In this document: positions 1 to 12,427 of the stretch, piece by piece
Position numbering within the stretch: position 1 is the first letter of the stretch
Layout: each line of letters opens with the position of its first letter
Assembly (NCBI RefSeq): GCF_030052815.1
Contig: NC_079499.1
Span: forward strand, 105,000,480 to 105,064,479
From: Hevea brasiliensis
Lineage: Eukaryota; Streptophyta; Magnoliopsida; Malpighiales; Euphorbiaceae
Length of the DNA: 64,000 bases
Direction: 5' to 3'
Notes under the pieces: generated by a model
The model's input: the letters and a program-made list of their open reading frames with translations, nothing else
Told to the model about the DNA's origin: nothing
Database searches by the model: none
Made by a program: the position numbers and the translations under genes

Positions 1-211
1 GAATGTATTTATATGCCTAATGCATCCAAAGGATACTTTCATGTGTTCATTGCAAGATATAGCATTCATATCTTACGCTTTATTTAACGTTATCATAATT
101 TTAAAATTTTTTTAAAAAAATTTTATGAGCATCACATGTTAAATATATCTTAGAAAAATTTATTTACATTTAACAATAAATAACGCTAATCTCAGAGATA
201 AATGAACTCAC

Positions 212-433
212 CATAATCTCAGAGATAACACGAGGTTGGCGGAAAGGTTTGAGGACGAAAACAAGAACTCGAGTGGTGACAACCACCAATGTCAATTGCA
301 AGATGAAAAGAGGGAGGGAATAATCCAAAGGATTATCACCTTGCCATACACCATTAGTCGTTATCATAGTCGGTGCATAACATACTATTGTGTCATCTGA
401 TGTATTTGCAAACGCTGTTTGTTTGTCACTCAT
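212..433 (-). CDS. Cation/H+ exchanger (CHX15-like), first exon only
   Basis: Partial gene whose remaining exons lie beyond the left edge. The 74 residues read VCYAPTMITTNGVWQGDN and then a hydrophobic stretch LPLFILQLTLVVVTTRVLVF, followed by KPFRQPRVISEI. This is the N-terminal start of plant CHX proteins (CPA2 family), including the first membrane helix. CHX proteins move K+ or other cations against protons across endomembranes or the plasma membrane. The start at 433 (MSDKQ) was chosen because the residues after it lead straight into the family N-terminus; an in-frame ATG at 460 would add nine residues. The exon ends at a GTGAGT donor just below 212, where this family often has its first intron. 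Bases 1-211 are then intron. The last exon bases are repeated just inside the intron (see findings). The family is clear; the exact paralogue is inferred. Confidence 0.8.
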
Positions 434-1375
434 TTTTTCCTTCAATGGCCAACAACGCAATTACCTATTTCTTTAGCCCTCCTTTACACAGTTGAATGAT
501 ATAACCTTTTGAGGTTTTATGTTCGTAGACGTACACTCTCAATAATTGAACCACGTAAATCCTTCTCCTATTATTTATTTATATTTTTTCTATCATCTCT
601 TTAATCCTCCAATATCACCATTGCTGCCACCACCATTACTAGCATACCATATTCTCACCATATTCAAAGAGAGATTAAGATGGAATAGGAAGTTGTTCTG
701 GCTTGGAAAGAAAGAGAAATTTGTTGTTGTGGAAGCAAGGAAGAAGAATGTAGGAATGGAGGAATTGAGAAATAAGTTCAGTTTTGGATGGATGCCCGTC
801 CCATTTGGTTGCTCTTTCTTTTGTGGTGATCTCATATATAGAAATAACGAACTCTATTTTAAGAAATTAAAAGTAAAAGTAATTTCTCTAAGTAGACAAG
901 TCAAATATTTTCCTCTAAATATTATTATTTTAACTATTATTAAAAATTATTATTTTAAATATATTAATCAGAAATTGTAAAAAATTAATTTTAATCTTAA
1001 TTAAAATATAATATCATTATAAAAATTTTAAAATATTAGAGCAATTTTTAACCATATTTAAAATAATATTAAAAAAAAAAAAGAGGCTGGCTCACAGTGG
1101 AGTAGCTGCAAAGCTATGGGTATCTAGTTTGAGCTCTGACTCAAACCAATTATTAAAAATAGAAATTTTAATTCAAAGATGAGAAATTTTTCATTCAAAC
1201 CTTTCTCCTAAAAATAATTTATATAAAAATGCAAAGAGAATGGAAATGAGAAAGCAAAAGCCCAAACCCATGATGTTAATGTATGTATATATTTTGGTTA
1301 ACTATCTCCTTAGACTTTGGCAATCGAATTGGAGCGTAAATAAAGCAACCGCGAATTTGGAAGACAGCAAAAGAG
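434..1375. other. Divergent intergenic region between CHX-like gene and SAL1
   Basis: About 940 bases separating two divergently transcribed genes, so it should hold both promoters. A TATATATT run at about 1286-1293 lies some 85 bases before the SAL1 ATG and is a candidate TATA box. An open frame at 546-980 has no recognisable product and low-complexity composition. Bases 1083-1150 follow an A-run and carry a TGGCTCACAGTGG block and a GTTTGAGCTC block that faintly resemble pol III A and B boxes; this may be a decayed SINE, but the case is weak. Confidence 0.5.
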
Positions 1376-4300
1376 ATGATTTCTATAAATGGGTTAAGCT
1401 TAAGCGTAGTTAAACCCAAAATCGCATTCACCAAGAGCCCTTATCTCGTTCCTCTGTTTTTCCATAACCCCAAAACCTCTTCTTCATCGCCTTCGCAAGT
1501 CGCTTTAAGACCTGTTTCTTCTTCAATGTCTTATGATAAGGAGCTTGCGGCCGCCAAGAAGGCTGCCTCTCTCTCTGCCCGCCTCTGCCAGGCATGTTAT
1601 CTCTCTCTTAATACACACACTCACAGAGTTTGACTTTCCTGCAATTGGGTTGATTTTAGTTGTTATTGTTTCTGTTGTATGATGGATTTTGGATTGCGTA
1701 TGTTATTTGAATAATAGCTTTTGGGGTTTGCTAATTCTTGCTGTTTTAGTTGCTGCGTTGCTGATTCAGTGTCTATTTCTTTGTTGGAATCTGATTTGTA
1801 TGAACAAAATGGAGTATGGTGATGTGCAGATAGCTGGTTGGGACCTATACTAGATTCAGAGTTGGTTAGCGTAGAGAAAATTAGTCATTAGAATATCATT
1901 TGCATGTCTTTTCAAGCAAATGTGGCACCTTTTGGATGCATTAAATTAGGGCAAGGTGTACCCATCAACAAAATTAGGTGTTTCACTGCAATTATAGCTA
2001 TGTAAGAGGAGCGAGCAAAGTGGGTTAGTTTGGATGATTTAGAGGTTCAAACAAAGCACATGTTTTAGAGACCTAGGTTGCATTATCAAAAGGATACTGG
2101 AAGTGAACGATGGATTTCAATTATAGAATTGAAGTAGAAAGGTTAAGGTGAAGGTGTGTTATAGGAATCCTGCTGAATTGCAAATACCAAGTTGAAAGAG
2201 AAGTTTTATACTATTGTGAATTAAGTAATCGGCTTGCTATGGTTTATATAGTGAGCATTGGGTGGTGATTAAAGACCATAGAGGATTTGCATACTACTAC
2301 TGGAAATAAATATTAGGATATATGCAAAAGTAAAAGAAGAGACCAAATAAAGAGTAAATACATTGTAGGAAGATGAAAAAGTTGACAGAAGTAATATCCA
2401 TTAAGAAAAAATTTGAAGGAAGATTTGAGATTCTTTATACATGTCCATTATAGATCAACAAATGAACCATGTGGAAGATTAAGCATATTGAAGTTGCATG
2501 AGAAAGGAAAATGAGTGGCAGATTTAAAATGACCTGGGGGAAGCAGTGAAACGGATTTAAGACTCTAGATCTTTTTAAAGATATGGCTCTAAGCTGGATG
2601 GAATGCATAAAAAGGATCAATAAAACTGATCTCAATTATTTTGGATTTAAGGTTAGTTGAGTATCATGTTAAGGTATAGGAATATTTGTTGCTGGTTATG
2701 TTGGGAGTTAAGCTAACTATTCATATTACTGAGGTATAGAAATTCACTTGCAAAAGAATTTAGATATTATGTATTCAAAAATTATGCAAACTATTGCAAA
2801 ATTTGAGATGACATTTAAGATTTGGCAAAACATTTGGTGGGCATCATTAGTTGTTCAATCTGTTGTACTTCCTCTCATCTATTGGGAGGGCATATAATGT
2901 AAGATACTACAGACTGGTGCCAAAGGGTTTTATAGCTGATTTCATTTAGTTGGAATTAGGGCTGAGTTGAGTTTTGTAGTTTATTATCCCTTATCTTCCT
3001 GTGAGTGTGAGCAAGCATGTGGTGGGCATTGTCATAATTATTGGAATATTCTAAGATATAAAAAAATGCCAACTCTTGATGGAAGTGCTAGACTAGTGAA
3101 TAATATTTTCTTACATCTTGTCTAAACCAGGAGCAAAGTTTTGAGCTTACATCTTTCCACATTATGAAGAGTATATTGAGCATGATTGTTCTAATAAAGC
3201 TTGATAAATGATGAGTATGGTCAAGGTTCCACCCTGTGTAATCAGTCTCTTCCATGTTTCTAGACTTGAATTGATAATTGAGCTGATCCTTTTATTCATT
3301 TAATTGATTTAATTTTCTTCTAACACGAATTTTCTTTCATTATATCAAGCTGAATCCATGTATTTTTTTACTTTTTATGCAGAAGGTACAAAAAGTTCTT
3401 TTGCAATCAGATGTCCAGTCAAAATCAGATAAAAGTCCAGTCACAGTGGCTGATTATGGTTTGTTGTGAACATTCTAGGCTTTTAGATTTTGGGTTTGAT
3501 AAAAAAGCAACTTCTGCTAACCACCACTCCTTTTTAACACTTTTCTGTGGCCCCAGGCTCACAAGCACTAGTTAGTTTTGTACTACAGAGGGAGCTTCCT
3601 TCTGAACCATTTTCATTGGTGGCTGAGGAGGTGAGTATATGATATTTTAGATTCTTTCCAAGACATACAATAGCTTCTTTTTTTTTCACCACCTAAAATT
3701 ATGTTGCATAATTTTTCTGGAATATCTCTAGGATTCAGGAGATCTTCGCAAGGATGAGGCCCAGGAAACACTAGAGCGCATTACAAAACTTGTCAATGAT
3801 ACTCTAGCTAGCGATGAATCGTATGCCACCTCTACTTTATCTACAGAAGATGTGCTCAGGGCCATTGACTCTGGCAAATCTGATGGTGGTTCTCATGGCA
3901 GGCATTGGGTCCTGGATCCTATAGATGGTACTAAAGGGTGAGCTTAAAGTCTTAAAACTTGGACTTTGTTTGAGTAGATGTACCCTAAAAACATAATGTG
4001 TTTGCATCTTACAATTTGACTAGTTTTTTGATGTCATGATGGCATTAAGTTATATACACAACTATTTCTCAGTTGGTTGAATAAGATGAAAATGTTTTCT
4101 TCTAGATTTCACATTTCAGTCGCAATTTTGGCAAATATTATGATTTTTGTGCAATATTGAGAATACATTTGAAAAGGGCTGGTATCTACATTTGTACATC
4201 TGAGGGGGTTCACTTAAGTTAGTTATCATATCTTTTTGTGCCCCATTGTCATGTTTTTTGTTCAATTCTTTCCATTATAGCCCTTTTAGTATTATCTGTA

Positions 4301-6832
4301 GCTCTTATTAATTTTCTAGCTATCATCAACAATCTATTGGTTTAGATTTACATTTTGAACTTGAAGACAACTTTGCAAATGAAACTGATTTTGATTTCAT
4401 CATTTAGAACTAAAACCAAGCCAAATGAATGATTGATTCAATGTATGAGTGAAACAAGGGTAAATCCGACTGTAACTTTTATCATGAAGTAAAAAAAAAA
4501 AAGGGAAAAAGTACAAAAAAAGTACCATGTGCTTTGTACTTTTACACTTTAAATCCTGCTTTTTTTTTCTTATGACACTTCAGTATCTTGCCTTTTTTTT
4601 ACTGTTAGCGATTTGATGACCGAGTATTTTTGTGAAACCAAGGCACATTTTTTTTTTTTTTGAAAAATCTTGAACTTTATGTCTTCTCAAATTATATTCT
4701 TCAATTTTATCAATTTATTGCATAAGTTATTTATTTCGTTTAAGTTGTATCCAGTGAGTTTGGAACATGCGTATGCATGATAATGGGGCAAATATGTTTC
4801 TCATTGCGGTTCACCATCATATTTTTTGTGGTATATATCATGCGAGTTATTGCAGTCCTAGGAAATTTGTTTGGTGTCTTGGAGTTGTAGTCATCCTATT
4901 AATGATTGTGACAAATATTGATGTGATGCTAAGGTGGGATTTTGATATGACCGAGTATTTTTGTGAAACCAAGGCACTTTTTTTATTTTTTATTTTTCTG
5001 AAAAATCTTGAACTTTGTCTTCTCAAATTATATTCTTTAATTTTATCAATTTATTGCATAAGTTATTTATTTTGTTTAAAGTTGTATCCAGTGATTTTGG
5101 AACATGTGTATGCACGATAATGGGGCAAGTATGTTTCTCATTGCGGTTCACCTTCACATTTTTGTGGTCTATATCATGCGAGTTATAGCAGTACTAGGAA
5201 ATTTGTTTGGTGTCTTGGAGTTGTAGTCTTCCTATTAATGATTGTGACAAATATTGATGTGATGCTAAGGTGGGATTTTGACGTGGACAAAGATTACCAA
5301 CTTAGATGGCCTAGAACCCTCTTTAAGTCCTAAGAGCCACAAATGTAGTATTTTCAGAATTCTCTTTCCTCATGAATCTGGTTAAAATGTTTTTGAGATC
5401 CATGTTTTGCGAAATATGATCAATTGGTGGCTCGTAGGCTAAGGATGGGCTTACTTCTTCTAGGTCAAGTAGTTATGATCATGTTTGCTTCCCACCTCAG
5501 CATTATGTTAGCACAGGTATGTGCCTAGACCCATTGGATAAAAATGAAACAACATCAACAGATTGAAGGAATATGACACAATTGAAAAGGTGCACAAAGT
5601 TCATGATTTTAATACCAATAACGCAAAAACTAACAGAGTAGAGCAAGGAGAATTGTAGCTTGAGAAAATGATTTGGATCAGTTTTAATAATTGTGGTAAT
5701 TGGCTGATTTGTTCTTTTTTGGACTTGGTGTAGAGATGGCAGGAGTTTGGGTTGCATGGTCTTGCCCCAAACCAGCCCTAAAGTTCTTGCAAGTGTATTA
5801 TTTTTTTTTCCTTCGGTGCTTGTGATTTTAGCCCACTGATGAAATACACTAGGCTAATTAGATTTATAATAGGTTTCTGAGAGGAGATCAATATGCAATT
5901 GCATTAGCATTGCTAGATGAAGGACAAGTAGTGCTGGGCGCCTTGGCTTGTCCAAATCTTCCTTTAGCTTCTATTGGTGGTGTGAATCAACATCCTTCGC
6001 AAGGTGAAGTTGGTTGCCTTTTCTTTGCTAATATTGGTACTGGGACTTACATGCAACTGCTGAATAGTTCGTCAGCAACTAAGGTCAGTCAGTACAGGTT
6101 TAGATTATTTCTGAGTAATAGTTTCATTTATTGGCACACATCAAATACTTTATTACTGTACAGGTGCAAGTCACTGCAATTGAAAATCCCGAAGAAGCAT
6201 CATTCTTTGAATCATATGAAGCAGCACACTCTATACACGATTTGTCTAGCTCAATTGCGAAAGTATGTTTACTTTCCCTCTTCTCTACCTGTACATCCAA
6301 TCGCCCACCCCCATTCACCCACCTGCCCGTGATATGCACACACACACACGCACACACACACACACACACCTTTCATTTGTTTCATTATCCTTTAAAACAT
6401 TAATCCGTGGACAGAAACTTGGTGTCAAAGCACCACCAGTTAGAATTGATAGCCAGGCAAAGTATGGTGCTCTATCCAGAGGAGATGGGGCAATATATCT
6501 GCGTTTCCCTCATAAAGGTTACCGTGAGAAAATATGGGATCATGCCGCTGGATGTATAGTTGTGACAGGTTTTTATGTTAACTTCATTCTTATGAGCTAT
6601 TGAGAACTTTTTTAGACTTTTGAGTGATTGAAAATCTGCATTTGTTTATTGTCAATTAACTTTCGCAGAGGCTGGGGGAGTGGTCACAGATGCCGCTGGA
6701 AACCCTTTAGATTTCTCTAAAGGAAGATATCTGGATCTTGACACTGGCATAATTGTTACCAATCAGAAGTTGATGCCATCTCTTTTGAAGGCAGTTAGAG
6801 ATTCCCTGGAGGAGAAGGCTTCATCCTTGTAA
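1376..6832 (+). CDS. SAL1: SAL1-type 3'(2'),5'-bisphosphate nucleotidase / inositol polyphosphate 1-phosphatase
   Basis: Eight coding exons: 1376-1591, 3383-3458, 3557-3630, 3732-3937, 5873-6083, 6164-6262, 6415-6568 and 6669-6832, giving 399 residues. The enzyme removes the 3' phosphate of PAP (to AMP) and dephosphorylates inositol polyphosphates; in Arabidopsis it controls the PAP retrograde stress signal in plastids and mitochondria. Visible motifs of the Li+-sensitive phosphatase family are the metal-binding EE at about 121-122 (LVAEEDSGD), WVLDPIDGT at 181-189 and WDHAAG at 335-340. Met51 (MSYDKELAAAKKAASL) matches the start of the short cytosolic-length form. The 50 residues before it are Ser-, Pro- and Lys-rich with few acids, as in an organelle transit peptide. 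Intron 1 uses a GC donor (CAG/GCATGT). Intron 4 is about 1.9 kb and carries a tandem duplication. The 3' end converges on the E1-alpha gene. Confidence 0.93.
4617..5280. repeat. Tandem duplication of about 331 bp in SAL1 intron 4
   Basis: The block from TGACCGAGTATTTTTGTG at 4617 to GGTGGGATTTTGA near 4946 is repeated at 4948-5280 with an offset of about 331 bases. The copies differ by scattered substitutions and by the length of the T-run after CAAGGCAC. An open frame at 4767-5120 crosses the copy junction but resembles no known protein. Confidence 0.85.
6337..6369. repeat. (AC)n microsatellite in SAL1 intron 6
   Basis: Dinucleotide CA run with one G interruption, between exons 6 and 7 of SAL1, about 45 bases before the acceptor. 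It creates spurious open frames on both strands. Confidence 0.9.
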
Positions 6833-7542
6833 TTACTTCTGGATTAATGATTTCACCATTTCTTTTGTCTCAAGCTGTTCTTTATGTCCCTTCAATCATC
6901 CACAATGGCTTGTCAATTGGTTGTTTTAGAAGCAAATTTCTTGTAATAATTTAATAAACCCTAGTCTCCTATAGGATACAGGGTTTTAAACATTTCGGGG
7001 CTTAGGTGTTTTTGGTTTATCAAATCTGGCAAGTGCAAAACTACTGCTTTATTGCCTTCTCTCTCGGTTGAATAATTCTGATGTTTTTGGGGATTCAATT
7101 TGTATATGTATATAAAAAACAAGTCTCTAGTGCTAGAAAATGAATCGGCAGAGTGAACGCCTCTTTGTTACATTGCTTCCCAGTGGAAAATGCCCCTCAA
7201 TTTCACTTCAAACCAAAAATACCCATCATTCTGAAATACTTCCGTGTATCTGTTAAAGAGAAACAGAAATGACTTTGGATTCAAGATCTTCTCTGTTTTT
7301 TTTTTTTTTTAATTTTAAATTTGACGTGTCCTAACCATAGACAGATGCATGATCGCCCGCTCACATTCATTACTTTCTAGCACTTGATGAAAGGCGAAAT
7401 TCATATTGCATTTACCACATCTCTAATTTGCTCTCCAGTCCACAGCAGTACTTCAAACTGCATCACAACAATTGATTCAAATTCTCATAAAAGAAATATA
7501 TTCCATTTATTTATTTATTTATTTATTTATCCTACTACAAGT
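6833..7542. other. Convergent intergenic spacer with 3' ends of SAL1 and E1-alpha genes
   Basis: About 710 bases hold both 3' untranslated regions. AATAAA at 6953-6958 is a candidate poly(A) signal for SAL1. On the other strand the (ATTT)n run at 7507-7530 gives several overlapping AATAAA hexamers just past the E1-alpha stop codon. No gene is seen between them. Confidence 0.55.
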
Positions 7543-9685
7543 TTACAGGGGAAAAACTGATGGGTAATCTTGTGGATGTCTCTTGATGGCCTCTCTAAGC
7601 CACTTCTCTTGCTCAAAGAGGTTGGATGGGGGAATATCATACACATCTGAAAAAATATTGGCAACCGGAGGTTTTTCAACCCTCTCTGCCACTTGTATTG
7701 CGTTTAATAGCTGTTACAAATAGTAGCAAGTTAGAATCTTGAATTGTGAATCACAAGCTTTCGATATCAAACAACACATTAACATAGGTGTTTTTAAGGT
7801 GCAGCACAACTTCAAGCAAAATGATATACGATGCTTTGTCACAAATCCCACAAAGGAAAATCACATGCATCACATTTGATTCTGCATATATTGTATCTAA
7901 AATGTAACAACAAAATGGCACATGAAGGATTAAGGCATTTTCTTATATCACACACTCAAATAATTGAATCAAGCATTTTACTCTTCCAAATGGAATTCAA
8001 AAATCCTTTTCATGAAAGACGTCCAAAGCATGGTGATTGAAGGGCACATTACAACTTTTCCTTTAAAAAAAAAAAAAATTGCGTTCAGTGAGGTATAATG
8101 TTTCAGTTTCTTCTTGAATGCAAGTGGTAGGGTGGGTTACTAATTGAAAACCATGTGCAACTTGATTGTGGTATGTCCAAAGTATGGTGAATGAACCAGT
8201 TTTACCTGCTTCCTCACACTGCTTCTAAGCTCTGACTCAGCCTCACTGCTCCACCAACCATTGTTTTCTATCCATTTCTGGAATCTAGTAACAGGATCTC
8301 GTGCCAATCTCCACCGTTCAATCTCATCAACTGAACGATACTTAGTGGAATCATCTGATGTGGTGTGATGTCCTACTCGATATGTTAGAGCCTGTTCATT
8401 CAAAACACCAAAAGCAAATGTCAACCTGCCAAGCTACCAAGTTTCAAACTAACCCCAAAGAAAAGGCAAAAAAAAATGTGGGAAGGGGGAATCTTCTTTT
8501 GTTTGATTTATTATTTTTTTTTAAAAAAAAATATGTCACCTCAACTAAGATTGGTCTGTGTTCACTGATTGCCATTTGCCGAGCAGCATAAACTGCACTA
8601 TACATGGCAAGAGCATCATTACCATCTACACGAATACTTCGTACTCCATAAGCCTGCCCTCTAACAACAACACCATCACCTGCCAATGAATAGAATGAAA
8701 GATAGAAAATTGCACTTCACATAATGGTATTCTCAAAATCTGACATTACAAAAGAGGGAAGAATACTTCGAAACTGGTCCGAAATAGGGGTGCTAATAGC
8801 CCATCCATTGTTTCGACAGATAAATATAACGGGTGCCTCCATGACCGCCGCAAAATTTAAAGCAGCATGAAAATCTCCCTAACAATATTTGATCGATTAG
8901 AAAATAACCAACCAAATGCGAGATTCATTAAGAAGGAATGGTTCACGTAGTTACAAGTGGAACTAAAATCATCTTGTTGTCACTTAACGGTAAGAAATGA
9001 ACAGTTCCTCAAAAGCAAAGAGTCAATAACACAAAAGAATTAAATTTAAAAAAAAAAAAAGAAAAGGTCTATCTTGGTGGATTAAAGAATGCCCTACAGG
9101 CAATTGAACAAAATGGTTCCAAAGACAATATGATGGAATGATTTTCTTTTTCCAAGGGAAATAACAGCAACGCACATACCTCACTTGAGCCACCATCACC
9201 AAAATAAGTGACTGCACAAGCATCTTTGCCATCCATCTTTAGAGAATATGCCGCACCAACTGCATGGGGAAGCTGTGAACTGGAGACAATATCAAAAATA
9301 CATCACCATGATAAGAAACTCAGAAAACTTTGCAATAATAAATACCGAAGTTTCATTATCTTACGCAATTGTTGATGCCACAGTAAAGTAATTGTGCTTT
9401 TTTGACCCATAATGGGCAGGCATCTGCCTGCCTTTGCAACTATCACCTCTGTTACTAAAACATTGGTCCGCAAATTCTTGAAGGGTGAAACCACGCCATA
9501 AAAGAACTCCTGGCTCTCTATACTGCATGTAATATTAAGGGAATCATATTTTGTTAAACAGTTTTATGCTTGCTAATCAAAATTGTTTAGGCTAAACATC
9601 CAGATGGGTATATGAAAGAGATTCAGGAGAGTCCAGTAGTTCTTTATCAGGGACTAAAGATATAAAGAAACCTTCTATACATGCA

Positions 9686-9754
<69 letters not shown>

Positions 9755-11667
9755 GGAGGATGGGGGTTGGAGAAGGGCTGATGCTCATATATAGGAATGT
9801 TCTTGTAAACTGATGAACAAGATAATCAGTTACAAATGCTGCTGTCAATGCAATCTAAGAAACCATGTTTTCAATCATTTTAAGCATGCTTATACATTCA
9901 AAAACATAAAAGAAACTTAATTTCATTTAGATTCATAAAGAAATAGAAATATGGAAAACCTTTCTACATAAGCATGAACAAGTGTATGTGTGGGTGTTGG
10001 TGAAGAGAGACAAAGGCTCTTAGAAGAAAAAGCACGTCTATGCATGTGTACAGAACCTGAGGGACGACAAGATCATCAATTGTGAGAGCTGCTGCTGATG
10101 CAATATTGATGGCCTCTTCTCCAATTGCAGTCACATAGAATGAAATTCTTCCTTGCCTCTGTGCTTCATAGAAGATAGTGTCCATAGTTTGAAGTGTCAC
10201 CATATCGCTGTAAATTTTTCTAGCAATTTCACTGCTGACCTATTTAAATGAAAGCTTGTAAGAATCTTTTCTGTTGGACTTAAATTCAGAATGGGGGAAA
10301 CTGACCAACAATTATCCACAAGGGAGGAAGGGAAAAGGAGAGATAATAGGTAAACATACCCCTACAAAGTTACTGTCCTCAATTAGCTGGCCATTGTCAT
10401 CAAGGACACGATAGCAGGGAATCCGCTCCTTAAGAGATTCAGATAAAAACTTCATTTCAGGAGTGAATGCAACCTTTCCTCCAGGGAAATCCAAAACCTG
10501 CCACGGAAAGGGAGCTTAGATGGGTACAAAACTAAAATACAATTGTGCTGACAAACAGATACACACATAGCATAATGTAATGCCCTGCACAATCGTTAAG
10601 GTCCATTTTGAAGAAACTTTCAATTAACAATATTCTCCTGTAAGCCTGTACAGTATCTTGCTCAGTATGTTCCACAGTGATCCCTGACATGTAATTTATC
10701 CATCATATGACACAAAAATGCCACATTATGGTCCCTCCCTGCAGGGCAACCAATACACATATCCTTAAAAACCATATTTAAGATATATTTAGGAGCATTT
10801 ACAAGTTCGGGTAGCCATTAGTTGCAAATCATTTTTTTCCTTTTCGGTCATGGCCATGGGTTGAAATCTCACCCCGTGGACAGGGTGTGACCCATGTATG
10901 ATGTATGAGCATACACTATACATGAAAATATAGTAACGTAACGTTCATCATCCAATGAAGCTATCATGTGATGTAAACGAGAAATTATTCTGCCAAGAAC
11001 ACATTAGTAATTATTACCAAATATTTTAATTATGAAGTAAGACATTTAAGAAGCTCATCAAACATAAAAAATAAAAATATATAAGCTTTCTCTATAAATA
11101 TATGGTTTCATTTACTCCAGAACCTCCCACAATGTCATGAATATAAGCTTCCTGATAAGTATTTTGAGGCTGTTTTGCCATTTTGAAAGAAAATTTTCAT
11201 TCTAAAAGTATTCCTCGCCTATCAAATTTATCAACAACACAATTACTGATAAGAAAGAGTTAAATTCCCAAAAAGAAGCATAAAATAATCAAGAGTAAAG
11301 CAAATCAATTGATTTTATTTTTGCCCCTCCAACCCATGGCATGCACCTTTTTCACTAATAAACAAAGACAAGCTAACTTCACTTCAATTCATTCCATCTT
11401 ACAGAAATCCAATTGTACCTGATTGCTGTCAATGCTGCTGTACTGCGAACCCAACCGTCCACTATCGGCTTTGGTGGACTCAAAACGGCAGGTCGCTATT
11501 TTGCTAAAATTTGCATCTGGGTTCTTGAAATCTCGAACGGGTGGACTTATAGCTAGAAATTTACCAATATGGGTAGAAGAAGAAAATGAAGCACCATGGT
11601 TTGTAACACTCAAAAGACCCATCCTCGATTTAACATGGTTAGCAACGTTTCTCATACGCATAGCCAT
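7543..11667 (-). CDS. BCKDHA: Branched-chain 2-oxoacid dehydrogenase E1 component, alpha subunit (mitochondrial)
   Basis: Nine exons on the minus strand, in order: 11419-11667, 10360-10497, 10057-10239, 9365-9522, 9180-9279, 8767-8878, 8540-8679, 8206-8391 and 7543-7710; 477 residues. The protein is the thiamine-diphosphate-dependent decarboxylase of the mitochondrial complex that degrades the 2-oxo acids of Leu, Ile and Val. The TPP-binding motif runs from GDG at 270-272 to NN at 299-300. The phosphorylation-loop region reads [16 protein letters not shown] at about 364-379, close to the regulatory serine loop of the mammalian enzyme. It ends in YPSVFPL. Exon 1 (83 residues) is rich in Arg, Ser and Lys and begins [17 protein letters not shown], a plausible mitochondrial presequence. 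All splice sites are GT-AG and the phases agree. It is an E1-alpha rather than pyruvate dehydrogenase E1-alpha because of the [20 protein letters not shown] block. Confidence 0.93.
9688..9751. repeat. Compound (GT)n(GA)n microsatellite in an E1-alpha intron
   Basis: A GT run at about 9688-9715 is followed, after CTAT, by a GA run to about 9751, in the intron between exons 3 and 4. Such compound runs are usually length-variable. Confidence 0.9.
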
Positions 11668-12427
11668 GAAAACAAGACGGAAACAGACGGAAACAGAGGT
11701 TTTTGCTCTGAGTTTTTATTCCTTAGAGAAGAGAAGGGTTTGCTTTGTTAAGCAAATTGATTGGGCACAGCTTACTAAGGCGACGTAACAGGACACTTGG
11801 GATCAGGAAGATGACATGGAAATGTACGAGTTAGAAACACCCTAACCCGACCCGATTCTAACATTGCTTATTTGGGCCAATCACTCTCTTGTGGATTACA
11901 TATATACTATACTAACCAAGTTTAAATAGAAAATTATTAAATTAATTATACTTAATTTAATTTATTCAATAATTAAAAATATATTATTTATTTTAAAGAG
12001 TAAAATTTGAGACTCTAATTTCATAATTTTTTTCGCTTAAAAAAATTAAATAAGTATCATATGTGACTATTTATTTTGATATATTTATAAAATAAATAGA
12101 ATTTAATTATATAAAATTTTTTATTATAAAACTATTTTTAAAAAATTAAATTTACCTTAATATTTAATATTATAAATCTTTTAATACTATCCTTTTCTAT
12201 ATCATTTTAGATATACTCCTTTTCTATCACTAATTTAGTATATTTTTATATTAAAAAAAATTAATTTTTTGCATTAAATCCTTTTCTATATCATTTTAGA
12301 TATACTCCTTTTCAATCACTAATTTAGTATATTTTTACATTAAAAAAGTTAATTTTCGGCATTAAACATTACTATAAACTATTTTAATTCATATTTTCTT
12401 ATTTCATTCCCAATATATATTACATGT
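11668..12427. other. Upstream region of E1-alpha gene and AT-rich spacer
   Basis: The first ~150 bases should hold the E1-alpha 5' leader and promoter. Beyond about 11900 the sequence is very AT-rich with no open frame of note, apart from the 89-bp duplication listed separately. Confidence 0.5.
12191..12366. repeat. Tandem duplication, two units of about 89 bp
   Basis: CCTTTTCTATATCATTTTAG begins at 12191 and again at 12280; both copies continue through ATATACTCCTTTTC and AATTTAGTATATTTTT with few differences. It lies in AT-rich DNA just outside the retroelement nest. Confidence 0.85.

Noticed and set aside
546..980. 144-residue open frame upstream of SAL1
   Set aside because: Composition is low-complexity, no family resemblance, overlaps an equally long antisense frame, and lies in the divergent promoter region.
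6124..6603. Several overlapping frames around SAL1 exons 6-7
   Set aside because: They are produced by the CA microsatellite and by reading through introns; only the exon parts at 6164-6262 and 6415-6568 are real.
10825..10925. SINE-like segment in E1-alpha intron 1 (GGGTTGAAATCTC)
   Set aside because: The B-box resemblance is loose and neither tail nor target duplication could be found.
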